Assembly (NCBI GenBank): GCA_934699585.1
Contig: CAKUWY010000013.1
Location: forward strand, 1 to 64,000
DNA: 64,000 bases
Origin: an uncultured Fibrobacter sp.
GTDB lineage: Bacteria > Fibrobacterota > Fibrobacteria > Fibrobacterales > Fibrobacteraceae
Reading direction: 5' to 3'
Notes under the pieces: model-generated
The model's database searches: none
Told to the model about the DNA's origin: nothing
The model's input: only the letters and a program-made list of their open reading frames with translations
Program-made: the position numbers and the translations under genes
Shown: piece after piece, positions 29,910-39,446 of the stretch
Layout: every line of letters begins with the position of its first letter
Position numbering within the stretch: position 1 is the stretch's first letter

Positions 29910-32012
29910 CTACATAATGTAGGGCCGGATCTGCTTCAGGAACAGCTTGCGGCCAGAACCGTCCTTCATCAGCTTGAATTCAAGGTCCAGGGCAAAACTG
30001 TCCGGATTTTTCTTGTACAGTTCCGCGAAGTAGTACTGCGCCTTCATGACCAGGCGGTAGAGTTCCAGGGTTTCCTTTTCGGTAAGGATGGAACTGTTGG
30101 GCGAGAGGGTGGAGTACTGCGTGATGACGCTCTGGACGCCGTTTGCCGAAGGTATGATGGAGAGTTTCTCTGGGCGTTCGCCCCCTTCGGGGTTGGTGAT
30201 GGATAGTTCGCCCACCTGCATGTTCACGTAGATTCCCGCCACCGACAGGTCGGCGATGTTCTGCGTGATGATGACGCCGTTGGCCAGTTCATCGGGGAAT
30301 CCCTTGTGGACGGCCACCGCCATCTGCACCGACATGTGGTCGATATTCCACAGGGTGCGTTCTTCGAAGGCCTTGTAGGTCCACACCGACGCCCACACCT
30401 TCGGAATTTCGTCGGAGGGGTAATCGCCGGGCTTACGGGTCGCCTTGTAGGATTCGTAGAGTCCGGCACCGTTGAAGTCCGCCAGGTCTTCGGAATTGGT
30501 GCTGGAACGTAGGCGGACGCTGGCATCGCCGAACATGCCGAACACCTTGGCGTCAAGGGCCTCGCCGAAAGACTTTTCTACAGGGGAATGCTTGAAGATG
30601 TAGATGATATTGTCGAGGGTGGCCTCCCGCAGGCGGGCATCGACGGTAAAGTCATCGCGCTTGATGATGGTCGAGATGTAGTTGCGGAGGGAGGTACCTT
30701 CTTTGGCGGTCTCGGTGCAGATGTTATGGACCTGCTTGCAGATGGCGACAGAACGGCTTTCCAGTTTGCAGTCCAGGAACGACTCTTCGCACATCTCCTT
30801 GTTAACAGTGGTATAATTCAAGAAATTGCTGTAATGGTAGAATGGCACGCCGAATCCGTCGGGAGAGTTGTCGGGGATCACCTTGTGGAGTTCCGCCAGG
30901 TTTGCCACCTTCACGCCTACGGATTTTGCCGAGCTAAAACTCATGTCCTTGAAGTCCACGAGGCCGGAATCGGACAGGTCGTAGGTAAGTTTCATCTCCT
31001 TGCGGGCATTCTTGTTCCAGAAATCCTTGGCCTCGTCTACGGTCGTTTCCTGGATAGTGTAGGAATCCGAGGTTGCCTCCAGTTTCACTAACTTGCCGCA
31101 GAGCGCGAGCAGCGAATCGGGAAGGGCGTTGCCGTTGAAGGCGATGTTCGGAGTCTTGCGGGCCTTGGCGGCCAGGTTCACGTGGGAAAGGGAGGTCTGG
31201 GCATCCTTGCTGATGGAGGCCGCCACCAGCGGGATTTCTGCCGGGAGGGTTTCCAGAATCAAGATGTCGTGCATGGAAACGATGGCCGTATCCAACTCCT
31301 TGGCAGTGAGCTTACGGAGAGTGCCGTAGGCCGTGCCCTTGTTCATGATCTGGAAAGGGATATTCCCAAACAGTTCTGCGTGTGTGTACACGAGCACGTC
31401 TCTTGCGTCGAAGACTTTCCTATAGTCGGCGGCGGCTTTTTCGGCATCACTTCCGGCCGGCATGTAGAACAGTCGGTTCTTATCTGATTTCTTGTTCAGG
31501 AACAGCATGCGATCCTGGATAAGGGTGTACACCTTTTCTACCTGCTCAGGAGTAATCAGGTCTGTCGGGAAAAACGTAAGCCCGATCAGGGAATCGATGG
31601 TGGGGTAATAGACTAGTGTTCCTGCGGCAGTGTTCTTTTGCGGGCTCAGGTAGGTTTCCTTCTCGTATTCGGTACGGGATCTGGAATCCTTCAAGATATC
31701 GCGGGCAAATTCGTAATGCAGCTGGTGCCTTGCCGTGTTCATGAAATGGACTTCGGCACTGTCAGTGTCGAAATCGGTGATGATGAACTTTACCAGGTTG
31801 CTGGCACCGATTTCCGCTTCGGACTTGTAGGCCATCTGGAGGAAGGCCTTATAGCCATCGGTCTTGTAAAACCCGAGCCATTCGTCATCGTTCTGGACAA
31901 AGGAGACATTGGTCTCTTCCTGTTCGTCTTCATCGGGGCCCGTTGAACTGCTATTGGAGCATGCCCCGAGAACAACAGACAGGGCAGCATAGAAAAAAAT
32001 TTTCGTTTTCAT
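29910..32012 (-). CDS. Secreted lipoprotein with PEP/pyruvate-binding (PPDK N-terminal) ATP-grasp domain
   Basis: 700 residues from the ATG at 32012. The N-terminus MKTKIFFYAALSVVLGAC carries a lipobox, so the protein should sit outside the cytoplasm. Residues 30-330 are not recognised. The C-terminal third matches the PEP-synthase/PPDK nucleotide-binding domain: VRLRSSTNSEDLADFNGAGL, YESYKATRKPGD, VWASVWTYKAFEER and HMSVQMAVAVHKGFPDELAN, ending in KLFLKQIRPY (usual VEWALDQ..LYILQxRP). This domain normally uses ATP, which is scarce in the periplasm, so its role here is puzzling. It is preceded by another lipoprotein gene 22 nt upstream. Confidence 0.82.
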   Translation of the reverse strand: MKTKIFFYAALSVVLGACSNSSSTGPDEDEQEETNVSFVQNDDEWLGFYKTDGYKAFLQMAYKSEAEIGASNLVKFIITDFDTDSAEVHFMNTARHQLHYEFARDILKDSRSRTEYEKETYLSPQKNTAAGTLVYYPTIDSLIGLTFFPTDLITPEQVEKVYTLIQDRMLFLNKKSDKNRLFYMPAGSDAEKAAADYRKVFDARDVLVYTHAELFGNIPFQIMNKGTAYGTLRKLTAKELDTAIVSMHDILILETLPAEIPLVAASISKDAQTSLSHVNLAAKARKTPNIAFNGNALPDSLLALCGKLVKLEATSDSYTIQETTVDEAKDFWNKNARKEMKLTYDLSDSGLVDFKDMSFSSAKSVGVKVANLAELHKVIPDNSPDGFGVPFYHYSNFLNYTTVNKEMCEESFLDCKLESRSVAICKQVHNICTETAKEGTSLRNYISTIIKRDDFTVDARLREATLDNIIYIFKHSPVEKSFGEALDAKVFGMFGDASVRLRSSTNSEDLADFNGAGLYESYKATRKPGDYPSDEIPKVWASVWTYKAFEERTLWNIDHMSVQMAVAVHKGFPDELANGVIITQNIADLSVAGIYVNMQVGELSITNPEGGERPEKLSIIPSANGVQSVITQYSTLSPNSSILTEKETLELYRLVMKAQYYFAELYKKNPDSFALDLEFKLMKDGSGRKLFLKQIRPYIM

Positions 32013-32034
32013 GATTGAACCTCGTGGAAAAGGT

Positions 32035-32763
32035 TTACTCATCGTCCGGTTGTGTTTCGCCTATTAGGCGTTCATCGCCATTGCAGACCTTGAAATTGTC
32101 TTCGAAGGTGCCGAACTTTCCGTCTTTATCTACCACGTTACAGACAATGGGGATAGTGCGGTCAAGGCCGCAGCCATCTTCGATAAGTTCCCCGTTGGCG
32201 GAATAGACCTTCATGCAGTCCATTTCCTGGCAGGGCCACCAGCCGAACCCCATAGAAGAGTGGTTGTAAGCGTATTTCTTTCCGTCATATACAAAGGAAA
32301 TTTCGTCCACGTGATGGTTTCCACCCCAATCATAGGCGGTCTCTGATACCTTGGCTTCAGCACCGTTCACATAAAGTTGGATTTTAGGATTTTCTATAAC
32401 GGGGAACATTTGCATGAATCCTGAGCAAGAAGTGGGAGTACCCTGCATATAGATGAACCCGTCCAGCTTGTCGTGCTTGAAGGTGCAGATAATATCATGT
32501 TCTGCAATCGTTTCGCTGGTTTCCATTATCGGGGATTCGCAGACATAGGATTCCTGGTTTGGGACCCGCACATTGAACATCTTTGCAGGGTCGGTTTCTG
32601 CCGCCGCGGAGCTTTCCGGTGTGGATTCCGAAGAGCTGGAAATGACCCCTTGCTCAGAGGAGCCGGGCTCGGGCCCGTTGATGCTGGAGGAATCGTCGCC
32701 GCAAGCGACAAGAGAGAGGAACGCTATGGCGGTGATGAATTTGTACGATGTTTTTATAAACAT
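32035..32763 (-). CDS. Lipoprotein with Ser-rich linker, unknown function
   Basis: 242 residues with lipobox LSLVAC (Cys21), then a short Ser/Glu/Pro linker (to about 55) and a beta-rich domain with six Cys (YVCESP, DIICTFKH, PTSCSGF, WPCQEMDCM, DGCGL, VCNV, KVCNGD). Disulfide-stabilised, so likely extracytoplasmic. I do not recognise the domain. It is the first gene of a likely two-gene operon with the PEP/pyruvate-binding lipoprotein (22-nt gap), which suggests the two proteins act together. The ATG lies 8 nt after a GCAGG ribosome-binding sequence. Confidence 0.72.
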   Translation of the reverse strand: MFIKTSYKFITAIAFLSLVACGDDSSSINGPEPGSSEQGVISSSSESTPESSAAAETDPAKMFNVRVPNQESYVCESPIMETSETIAEHDIICTFKHDKLDGFIYMQGTPTSCSGFMQMFPVIENPKIQLYVNGAEAKVSETAYDWGGNHHVDEISFVYDGKKYAYNHSSMGFGWWPCQEMDCMKVYSANGELIEDGCGLDRTIPIVCNVVDKDGKFGTFEDNFKVCNGDERLIGETQPDDE

Positions 32764-32801
32764 AAGTATACCTGCTTTTTTGAAAATACATTTCGTTTTC
32801 G

Positions 32802-33218
32802 TTATTTAGTCTTCACCACAACGGTTCCGGCGAGCTTGTCGTGCCAGGATTGTTTCTTGGAGTCAAACGCCACCCACAAGAACCCGAGTCCAATCGGGAT
32901 GAACGAAAGGAAATAGGCGAAATATCGACCGACGCACTGCTTTGTGGAGGGCTTTCCGCCAGTCTTGGCATCTACGATTTTAGCGGATACCGCCATCTTG
33001 CCGGGGGTGGCCTGTTTTTTGGCCCAGAACAAGATGACAAGGACCATGGGCAAAAGGTACGAAAAAATGATATCCGCCGGGCCCTGGAAAGTCTCGCCGT
33101 TTTCCAGGTAGGCCATGCCGTAAATGGCAAGGAGTGGCGGCAGGGTGATAACCATTATCAAGACGCTGTCAATGAGGGTTGCCACGACCCTTTTCCAAAA
33201 ACCAACGTATTCAGTCAT
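32802..33218 (-). CDS. RDD family membrane protein
   Basis: 138 residues from the ATG at 33218, chosen over one at 33239 because AGGGGGT precedes it at good spacing. The family pattern is present: VGFWKRVVATLIDSVLIMVI with the Arg and Asp of RDD in the first membrane helix, a second helix (YLLPMVLVILFWAK), QATPGKMAVSAKIVDAKTG, and a third helix (YFAYFLSFIPIGLGFLWVAF) followed by KKQSWHDKLAGTVVV. RDD proteins are small inner-membrane proteins of mostly unknown function; some affect sodium tolerance. Confidence 0.88.
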   Translation of the reverse strand: MTEYVGFWKRVVATLIDSVLIMVITLPPLLAIYGMAYLENGETFQGPADIIFSYLLPMVLVILFWAKKQATPGKMAVSAKIVDAKTGGKPSTKQCVGRYFAYFLSFIPIGLGFLWVAFDSKKQSWHDKLAGTVVVKTK

Positions 33219-33323
33219 ATTGACCCCCTTTGCCACCATGTGGCGCTTTTCATAAGGTAATATACCTTTTATAGGAGCCCCATGTCAAATATATTGTTTT
33301 AATCGGAAAGATAGATTTTGGTT

Positions 33324-33431
33324 ATAGTTTTCAGTTGTGAGTTATGAGTGGTGAGTTCTTATAATCGCGCCTTTGGCGCCAAATTATATACTGATAACTC
33401 ACAACTCATAACCCATTCCACATTCCTCACG
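33324..33431. repeat. Low-complexity GAGTTATGAG-type tract with inverted copies
   Basis: TTGTGAGTTAT at 33335-33345 and ATAACTCACAA at 33394-33404 form an inverted pair around a GGCGCC-centred unit. The CCATTCCACATTCC tract at the end belongs to another dispersed low-complexity type. Confidence 0.65.
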
Positions 33432-33457
33432 CCTCTACAGCCTGGTAACCCGCAGGA

Positions 33458-36406
33458 CTATTCCGCGTCTTTGCCGTGGCACTTCTTGTACTTGAGGCCG
33501 GAACCGCACCAGCAGGGGTCATTGCGACCGAGCTTCGGGCCTGCCTGCTGGGCGCGTCTTGCGGCAGCAGCAACAGCAGGGTTCGTGTAGGTGCGACGTA
33601 CCGTAGGCCTTGTGCCCGGCAGTGCAGACTGGGGCATGGGCTGTGCAGCCTCGCTTGCCGCCTGTTGACCTTCGGAAATGGCGTTGGTCTCGGAGCTTGC
33701 GGCCTGACCGGCAAGACCTGCGGCCTTGGCGCCTTCGGTGCTCGGCTGTTCGGCGTTTTCGGGAGCCTGGTCGGCGTTTGCGGCCTCTTGTGCGCCCGCT
33801 TCACTTTCGGGCTTCGGCTGTTCACGCAGCTGCAGTTGGTCCGGCGATACGGTCTGTCCGTTGGGCAGGGTAATCCGGATGTTCAAGATACGGAGCATTG
33901 TCAGGGTGGCAATCTTTTCGATGCAGCCCTCGAACATCTTGTAGCCTTCGTTCTTGTAAATCATCAGCGGGTCTTTCTGGGCGTATCCGTGGAAACGGAT
34001 GGCGTCCTTCAGCTGGTCCATGGCGTACAGGTGTTCTTTCCACACCTGGTCGATGGTCATCAGCAAGAACCTGCGTTCGATATTGCGGAAGTCCGCGTCG
34101 GGAATAATTTTGGTGAGCTTGTCGTAGCGCACCTTGCAGAGGTCGATGATTTCGTCCAGCACCTGGTCCGGCGTCTTTTTGGTGGCATCGTCGAAGCTCA
34201 GATTGTATTCCATACCGAGGCTGCGCTGCAGGTCGGTGTGAAGCCCTTCCAGGTTCCAGTTTTCTACATAGCTCTTGGGAGGAATATAGTTGCTGACCTT
34301 GATATCGCAGGCGTCCTCGATGCGGTTCATAATTTCGTCGCGAATGTCTTCGCCGTTCAGAATACGACGGCGCAGCCCGTAAATCACCTTGCGCTGTTCG
34401 TTCATTACGTTGTCGTAGTCCAGCAAGTGCTTACGGATGTCGAAGCTCTGGCCTTCCACGCGACGCTGGGCGCTACGGATGGAGCGGCTTACGATGGGGT
34501 GGGTAATCACCTCGTCTTCGCCTACGCCAAAGCGGGTCATCAGGTTCTTGACGCTGTCGCCGCCAAAAATGCGCATCAGGTTGTCGTCGAGGGAGAGGAA
34601 ATACTGGCTGGAGCCCGGGTCGCCCTGACGGCCGGAACGTCCGCGCAGCTGGTTGTCGATACGGCGGGATTCGTGGCGTTCGGTACCCAGCACGTGGAGA
34701 CCGCCTACCTCGGTAACTCCGGGGCCGAGAGCGATGTCGGTACCACGGCCCGCCATGTTGGTGGCGATGGTCACCTTGCCCTTGTAGCCGGCGTACTGGA
34801 TGATTTCGGCTTCGCGGCTATGGTTCTTGGCGTTTAGCACTTCGTGGGGGATTCCTTCCTTTTCCAAAAGGCCGTGGAGGTGTTCGGACTTTTCGATGGA
34901 AGCGGTACCCACCAGCAAGGGCTGGCCCTTTTCGTGACGGTCCTTGATTTCTGCCACGATGGCTTTCCACTTGGCCCCTTCGGACTTGTACACCATATCC
35001 TGCATGTCCTTGCGGATGCAGGGCTTGTTGGTGGGAATCACCCAGGTGTTCATGTTGTAAATCTTGATGAATTCCGTAGCTTCCGTCTCGGCGGTACCGG
35101 TCATGCCGGAGAGCTTCTTGTACATGCGGAAGTAGTTCTGGAACGTAATCGTTGCAAGGGTCTGGTTCTCGCGACGGATCTGCACCTTTTCTTTGGCTTC
35201 GATGGCCTGGTGCATGCCGTTGCTGTAGCGACGGCCTTCCATGAGACGGCCCGTGTTTTCGTCCACGATGATGATCTCGCCGTCACGGACGATGTAGTCT
35301 ACGTCGCGTTCGTACAGGTGCCAGGCGCGAAGTGCCTGGTCCAAGAAGTGCACCCAGTCCGCGTGTTCGCCGTACAGGTTGGTAATCTGCATCAGGCTTT
35401 CCACGTGGTTCACGCCCTTTTCGGTGAGCTGGATGTTCTTGTCCTTTTCGTCAACGGAAAAGTCCTTGTTCTTGACAAGCTTCTGGGCGATTTCGTTTGC
35501 CTTCGCATATTTGTCGGTAGCGTCTTCGGCAGGGCCGCTGATAATGAGAGGCGTACGAGCCTCGTCAATCAAGATGGAGTCCACTTCGTCAACAATGCAG
35601 AAGTTCAGTTCCCGCTGCACCAGCTGGCTGGGTTCTACCGCCATGTTGTCACGGAGGTAGTCGAAACCGAATTCGTTGTTGGTGCCGTAGGTCACGTCGC
35701 TGTTGTAGCTCTTGCGGCGCTGTTCGGAATTGAGGCCGTTCACGATAAGGCCCACGGTGAGTCCCAGGAACTGGTACACCAGGCCCATCTGCTTGGCGTC
35801 ACGGCCGGCCAGGTAGTCGTTCACCGTCACCACGTGCACGCCATGTCCAGAAAGACCGTTTAGGTAAACGGGCAGGGCTGCGGCAAGGGTCTTACCTTCA
35901 CCGGTAGCCATTTCGGCGATGGCGCCTTCGTGAAGCACCAGGCCGCCGATCATCTGCACGTCAAAAGGCATCATGCGGAAGGGCTTTACCGACTCGGGGT
36001 AGAGCTCGCGGACCTTCGCGTAGAGGGCGGCAGGCAGGTAAACCTCCCATTCGTTCTTGCCGCTGGCAAGTTCTGCCTTGGCTGTTTCCACTGCGCCCTG
36101 TAGTTCGGGGCCTAGGCGGCTGAAATCGAACTCGAATTCCGGCTTAAAGATGTTGAAGATGCCCAGGCGGCGGTCGCAGGCTTCCTGACACACGGCAAAG
36201 GCTTCTACCTTGATGTCTTCCAGGGTGGCGCCGTTTTTCAGCTTTTCCCGGAATTCCGCACTCTTTGCGGCCAGGGCGGCATCGTCCAGGGCTTCCAGGG
36301 CCTGCCTCGCTTCGTGAATTTTTGCGATGACGGGCCTAAGCTGCTTCACCTTGCGTTCATGGGGCGTACCAAAGATCTTGTGGAGTACGGTATCGACTAC
36401 GCTCAT
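33458..36406 (-). CDS. secA: Preprotein translocase ATPase SecA
   Basis: 982 residues. Walker A at MATGEGKTLAAALPVYL, DEAD-like box CIVDEVDSILIDEARTPLI, motor-domain motifs such as GTNNEFGFDYLRDNM, VGTASIEKSEHL, TNMAGRGTDIALG and RRIDNQLRGRSGRQGDPGSS. The C-terminal zinc module CWCGSGLKYKKCHG, which binds SecB or lipids, is preserved after an Ala/Glu/Gln-rich linker of about 100 residues. SecA pushes signal-peptide proteins through SecYEG; many such proteins are encoded in this window. It stands alone, with repeat tracts downstream. The length is slightly greater than usual because of the linker. Confidence 0.98.
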   Translation of the reverse strand: MSVVDTVLHKIFGTPHERKVKQLRPVIAKIHEARQALEALDDAALAAKSAEFREKLKNGATLEDIKVEAFAVCQEACDRRLGIFNIFKPEFEFDFSRLGPELQGAVETAKAELASGKNEWEVYLPAALYAKVRELYPESVKPFRMMPFDVQMIGGLVLHEGAIAEMATGEGKTLAAALPVYLNGLSGHGVHVVTVNDYLAGRDAKQMGLVYQFLGLTVGLIVNGLNSEQRRKSYNSDVTYGTNNEFGFDYLRDNMAVEPSQLVQRELNFCIVDEVDSILIDEARTPLIISGPAEDATDKYAKANEIAQKLVKNKDFSVDEKDKNIQLTEKGVNHVESLMQITNLYGEHADWVHFLDQALRAWHLYERDVDYIVRDGEIIIVDENTGRLMEGRRYSNGMHQAIEAKEKVQIRRENQTLATITFQNYFRMYKKLSGMTGTAETEATEFIKIYNMNTWVIPTNKPCIRKDMQDMVYKSEGAKWKAIVAEIKDRHEKGQPLLVGTASIEKSEHLHGLLEKEGIPHEVLNAKNHSREAEIIQYAGYKGKVTIATNMAGRGTDIALGPGVTEVGGLHVLGTERHESRRIDNQLRGRSGRQGDPGSSQYFLSLDDNLMRIFGGDSVKNLMTRFGVGEDEVITHPIVSRSIRSAQRRVEGQSFDIRKHLLDYDNVMNEQRKVIYGLRRRILNGEDIRDEIMNRIEDACDIKVSNYIPPKSYVENWNLEGLHTDLQRSLGMEYNLSFDDATKKTPDQVLDEIIDLCKVRYDKLTKIIPDADFRNIERRFLLMTIDQVWKEHLYAMDQLKDAIRFHGYAQKDPLMIYKNEGYKMFEGCIEKIATLTMLRILNIRITLPNGQTVSPDQLQLREQPKPESEAGAQEAANADQAPENAEQPSTEGAKAAGLAGQAASSETNAISEGQQAASEAAQPMPQSALPGTRPTVRRTYTNPAVAAAARRAQQAGPKLGRNDPCWCGSGLKYKKCHGKDAE

Positions 36407-36624
36407 TTCATTTCCTTATACTGCCGGGGGCAATGGCCCGCGGACACTGTTAAAAATTACGGCGAAAAGATAGAAAAAACGGGAAAAGGTGTGGCAAGAG
36501 GCATAGAGAATATGCGCGAATTAAGCAAAGTTGAGCATAAACAATGTGTTTTAAAGCGTACAAGTGGAACAAATTAACGTAATAAATCTATATTTCCCTT
36601 AAATTCCTAGTTGGAGGATTGAAA

Positions 36625-38685
36625 ATGAAATTTTATGCATGCTTATGCTGGAATGCCGCACTTTTTATGATAGCGGTGTTTTTCTTGTCTGCCTGTGGTA
36701 GCAACGGCGGCGGTGTGAACCAAGTTCAAGAGGAACAATCCTCCTCTTCTTTGATTGAAGGGTATGAGACCTTTGACGATCTTCCCAGATGCACCTCGAA
36801 AAAAGAAGGCAAAGAGGTCTATGTCGAAGAGGACGATGCTGAATACGTTTGTACAGATGGCGATTGGGTTAAGGCAAAGAAGCCCAGTACGGTAGCAGAA
36901 TATGAGACCTTTGACGATCTTCCCGCATGCACCTCGAAAAAAGAAGGCAAGGAGGTTTATGTCGAAGAGGACGATATTGACTACGTTTGTGAAGATGGCG
37001 AATGGGTAGAGGCTGAGGGTGGCTCAGATGGTAAATCCTCTGCGAGCAAGGACAAAACGAGCAGCAGCTCGGTAAAACCGTCTAGCAGCAATGGCGGAAG
37101 TGCCGTAAGTGGCGATGTTGCCAAAAAACGTATCGGTCCGGTAAGCCAGTATGGCCAGCTACAGGCCGGTGCACCCTCAGGAATAGGTCGAATCTATGGA
37201 TCCTGCAAAGGAGTCAAAAGTGGTAACGAGGTCATGGTACAGGGTATGAGCCTTTTCTGGAGCATTGGCGACGAAGGGGCGAAATACTGGACATCCGGAA
37301 TCGTGAATGGCCTTGTGTCAAAGCAAAATATCCAGTTGATCCGCGGAGCCATGGGAATCGATGAGGATTGGGGGAACGGCAACTATTTCACGGATACAAA
37401 GAAATACCAGGACATGATGGACGAGGTGGTTACTGCAGCCATTGAAAACGACATCTATGTGATTATCGATTACCACAGTCACAAGGCAAACGATAATACC
37501 GACAGCGCCAAGGCTTTCTTTAAACGCATGGCACAGAAATGGGGAGCCTACGACAATGTCATATTCGAAATATTCAACGAACCTATCAATCAGTCCTGGT
37601 CAACTGTCAAGAGTTATGCCAATCAGGTGATACCGGTAATTCGTGAATATTCCGACAACTTGATTGTAGTGGGCACGCCGAATTATTCTGCCAATCCGGA
37701 TGCTGCCGTTGGTAGCGCTATATCCGACAACAATGTGGCCTATACCTTCCATTTCTATGCGGGTGTAGATGAGTACCAGCATGACATAGATATTCAGGGG
37801 GTTAATGCCGAAAATGCCATGCACAATGGCCTGTCCGTCTTTGTGACGGAATGGGGCAATTCTGGACCGACAGGTGCCGGGAGCGTTGTTTCGAGCCGCA
37901 GTAGCAGCTGGTACAACTGGATGAAAAGCAACAAGCTTTCGGGAGCGAACTGGTCCGTTTCCGACAAGGCCGAAGCGGCGTCCTATTTTACCACTTCGGG
38001 TGCATGGAGCTATTCTACCAGTGGAAACTGGGTAAATTCCAACATTTTTGCCTATTTGCCTACATCTTATACCGAATGCGACGGGTCTTCTTTGCCTAGC
38101 AGTTCTGCATCTGTTAAACCGTCTTCGTCCGCATCTTCGTCGGTTGGTGAAGCTGTCGATATTTTGGGCGGCGCCGGGTTGTTTAACGATAATCGGAGTA
38201 CTTCGGGGTGGACTCTGAACGTGACCAATGGAGCCGCCGTTGGCAAGGTTAGAGGAGAGACGGATGATGATTTGAATTATGTCCTGGCTTTCTGGTCAAA
38301 TGGCCCCAGCGTGACTGCTTATGACTCCTATTATGATGAATATTTCACCTATTATCCTGAAGATTACGATATCCAGGCGAAACACAAGGTTTCGCTGAAA
38401 AACGGGTATACCTATACTGTGCGGATGGGTCTTTATGCCTACGACGATTATGGGGTTGCTAGTCGTGATATCCAGGTGTCGATTTTGGATGCGAATTATG
38501 ATGCCTATGCCGGCTGGACATTTGAATCTCCTGGAGAATACGAAGAGTTTACGGGAACGTATTGCCACGACGATTCATCGGACAGCGCTGCGGAATTCCA
38601 CATCGACGGTGGAAACGTCGCAGGCGGCTTCAGCGTGGTGTGGGTCGTCATTGAAGAAAGAGAAGGCTGTGACGGAGTTCTTTAG
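36625..38685 (+). CDS. Multidomain lipoprotein GH5 endoglucanase
   Basis: 686 residues from the ATG at 36625, with GGAGG 7 nt upstream. Lipobox LSAC (Cys24). Two near-identical 36-residue modules (47-82 and 93-128; YETFDDLP, CTSKKEGKEVYVEEDD, YVC) are followed by a Ser/Lys linker. The GH5 domain (170-485) keeps acid/base Glu319 in FEIFNEP and nucleophile Glu409 in VTEWG. A second Ser linker leads to a C-terminal domain (510-686) that looks like a beta-sandwich carbohydrate-binding module (CBM4/11/30-like; assignment uncertain). It should cut beta-1,4-glucan at the cell surface. The catalytic domain is paralogous to the protein at 11097. The promoter has TATATT near 36590. Confidence 0.93.
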   Translation: MKFYACLCWNAALFMIAVFFLSACGSNGGGVNQVQEEQSSSSLIEGYETFDDLPRCTSKKEGKEVYVEEDDAEYVCTDGDWVKAKKPSTVAEYETFDDLPACTSKKEGKEVYVEEDDIDYVCEDGEWVEAEGGSDGKSSASKDKTSSSSVKPSSSNGGSAVSGDVAKKRIGPVSQYGQLQAGAPSGIGRIYGSCKGVKSGNEVMVQGMSLFWSIGDEGAKYWTSGIVNGLVSKQNIQLIRGAMGIDEDWGNGNYFTDTKKYQDMMDEVVTAAIENDIYVIIDYHSHKANDNTDSAKAFFKRMAQKWGAYDNVIFEIFNEPINQSWSTVKSYANQVIPVIREYSDNLIVVGTPNYSANPDAAVGSAISDNNVAYTFHFYAGVDEYQHDIDIQGVNAENAMHNGLSVFVTEWGNSGPTGAGSVVSSRSSSWYNWMKSNKLSGANWSVSDKAEAASYFTTSGAWSYSTSGNWVNSNIFAYLPTSYTECDGSSLPSSSASVKPSSSASSSVGEAVDILGGAGLFNDNRSTSGWTLNVTNGAAVGKVRGETDDDLNYVLAFWSNGPSVTAYDSYYDEYFTYYPEDYDIQAKHKVSLKNGYTYTVRMGLYAYDDYGVASRDIQVSILDANYDAYAGWTFESPGEYEEFTGTYCHDDSSDSAAEFHIDGGNVAGGFSVVWVVIEEREGCDGVL

Positions 38686-38707
38686 TTGAGCTCCCGTTCC
38701 AAAGACT

Positions 38708-38735
38708 AAAAAAGACCCCGATAGGGGTCTTTTTT
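38708..38735. terminator. Bidirectional terminator between GH5 and rubrerythrin genes
   Basis: AAAAAAGACCCC-GATA-GGGGTCTTTTTT; serves both convergent genes. Confidence 0.9.
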
Positions 38736-38754
38736 GCAATAGGGTTGGCGCGAA

Positions 38755-39294
38755 CTAGTAGTTCTCGGCGTTCACCTCGAAATAGGCCTGGGGGTGTGCG
38801 CACACGGGGCAAAGTGCCGGGGCCTTGGTGCCCACCACGATGTGCCCGCAGTTGCGGCATTCCCACACCTTCACCTCGCTCTTGGCGAAAACTTCTTGCA
38901 TTTCCACGTTCTTCAGCAGGGCGCGGTAGCGTTCCTCGTGGTGCTTTTCGATGGCGGCCACCATGCGGAACTTGGCGGCCAGGGGTTTGAAACCTTCGGC
39001 TTCGGCGGTCTTTGCGAACTCTTCGTACATGTCGGTCCATTCGTAGTTCTCGCCGTCGGCAGCGGCCTTCAGGTTCTCTGCGGTGTCGCCGATGCCGTCC
39101 AGTTCCTTGAGCCACATCTTGGCGTGTTCCTTCTCGTTGTCGGCGGTCTTCAAGAAGAGCGCTGCAATCTGCTCAAAGCCTTCCTTCTTGGCCTTGGAGG
39201 CGAAGTAGGTGTACTTGTTGCGGGCCTGGGATTCGCCAGCGAAGGCGGCCTGAAGGTTCTTTTCGGTTTGGGTACCTGCGTATTTGTTTGCCAT
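38755..39294 (-). CDS. Rubrerythrin
   Basis: 179 residues from the ATG at 39294 (GAGGAAA upstream). The N-terminal four-helix domain carries di-iron ligands: Glu21 (AGESQARNKY), Glu54 and His57 (DNEKEHAKMW), then Glu/His in MVAAIEKHHEERY. The C-terminal rubredoxin-like domain has Cys146-x2-Cys149 (ECRNCG) and Cys162-x2-Cys165 (LCPVCA). Rubrerythrins of anaerobes reduce hydrogen peroxide using electrons from rubredoxin or NADH systems. The flavodiiron protein at 61071 would cover oxygen itself. The gene is convergent with the GH5 gene and appears monocistronic. Confidence 0.96.
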   Translation of the reverse strand: MANKYAGTQTEKNLQAAFAGESQARNKYTYFASKAKKEGFEQIAALFLKTADNEKEHAKMWLKELDGIGDTAENLKAAADGENYEWTDMYEEFAKTAEAEGFKPLAAKFRMVAAIEKHHEERYRALLKNVEMQEVFAKSEVKVWECRNCGHIVVGTKAPALCPVCAHPQAYFEVNAENY

Positions 39295-39401
39295 AGTTTC
39301 CTCGTAAGGGGTTGTGGGCATTTGCCCTATGTGTCTCAACAGAGAATATACAATAATTTATAGGAGGAAAAAGATGTAATGGACAAACTTTATACCGCAA
39401 A

Positions 39402-39420
39402 CGGCTCCCGATGGGAGCCG
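39402..39420 (-). terminator. Hairpin after the Rpn remnant
   Basis: CGGCTCCC/GGGAGCCG arms, followed on the minus strand by TTTGC; a modest terminator. Confidence 0.6.
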
Positions 39421-39446
39421 CTTAGATGTTTTACAAGCTTAGGAAA

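Noticed and set aside
33476..35863. Long open frames antisense to secA
   Set aside because: Shadows of secA caused by its GC-biased third positions.
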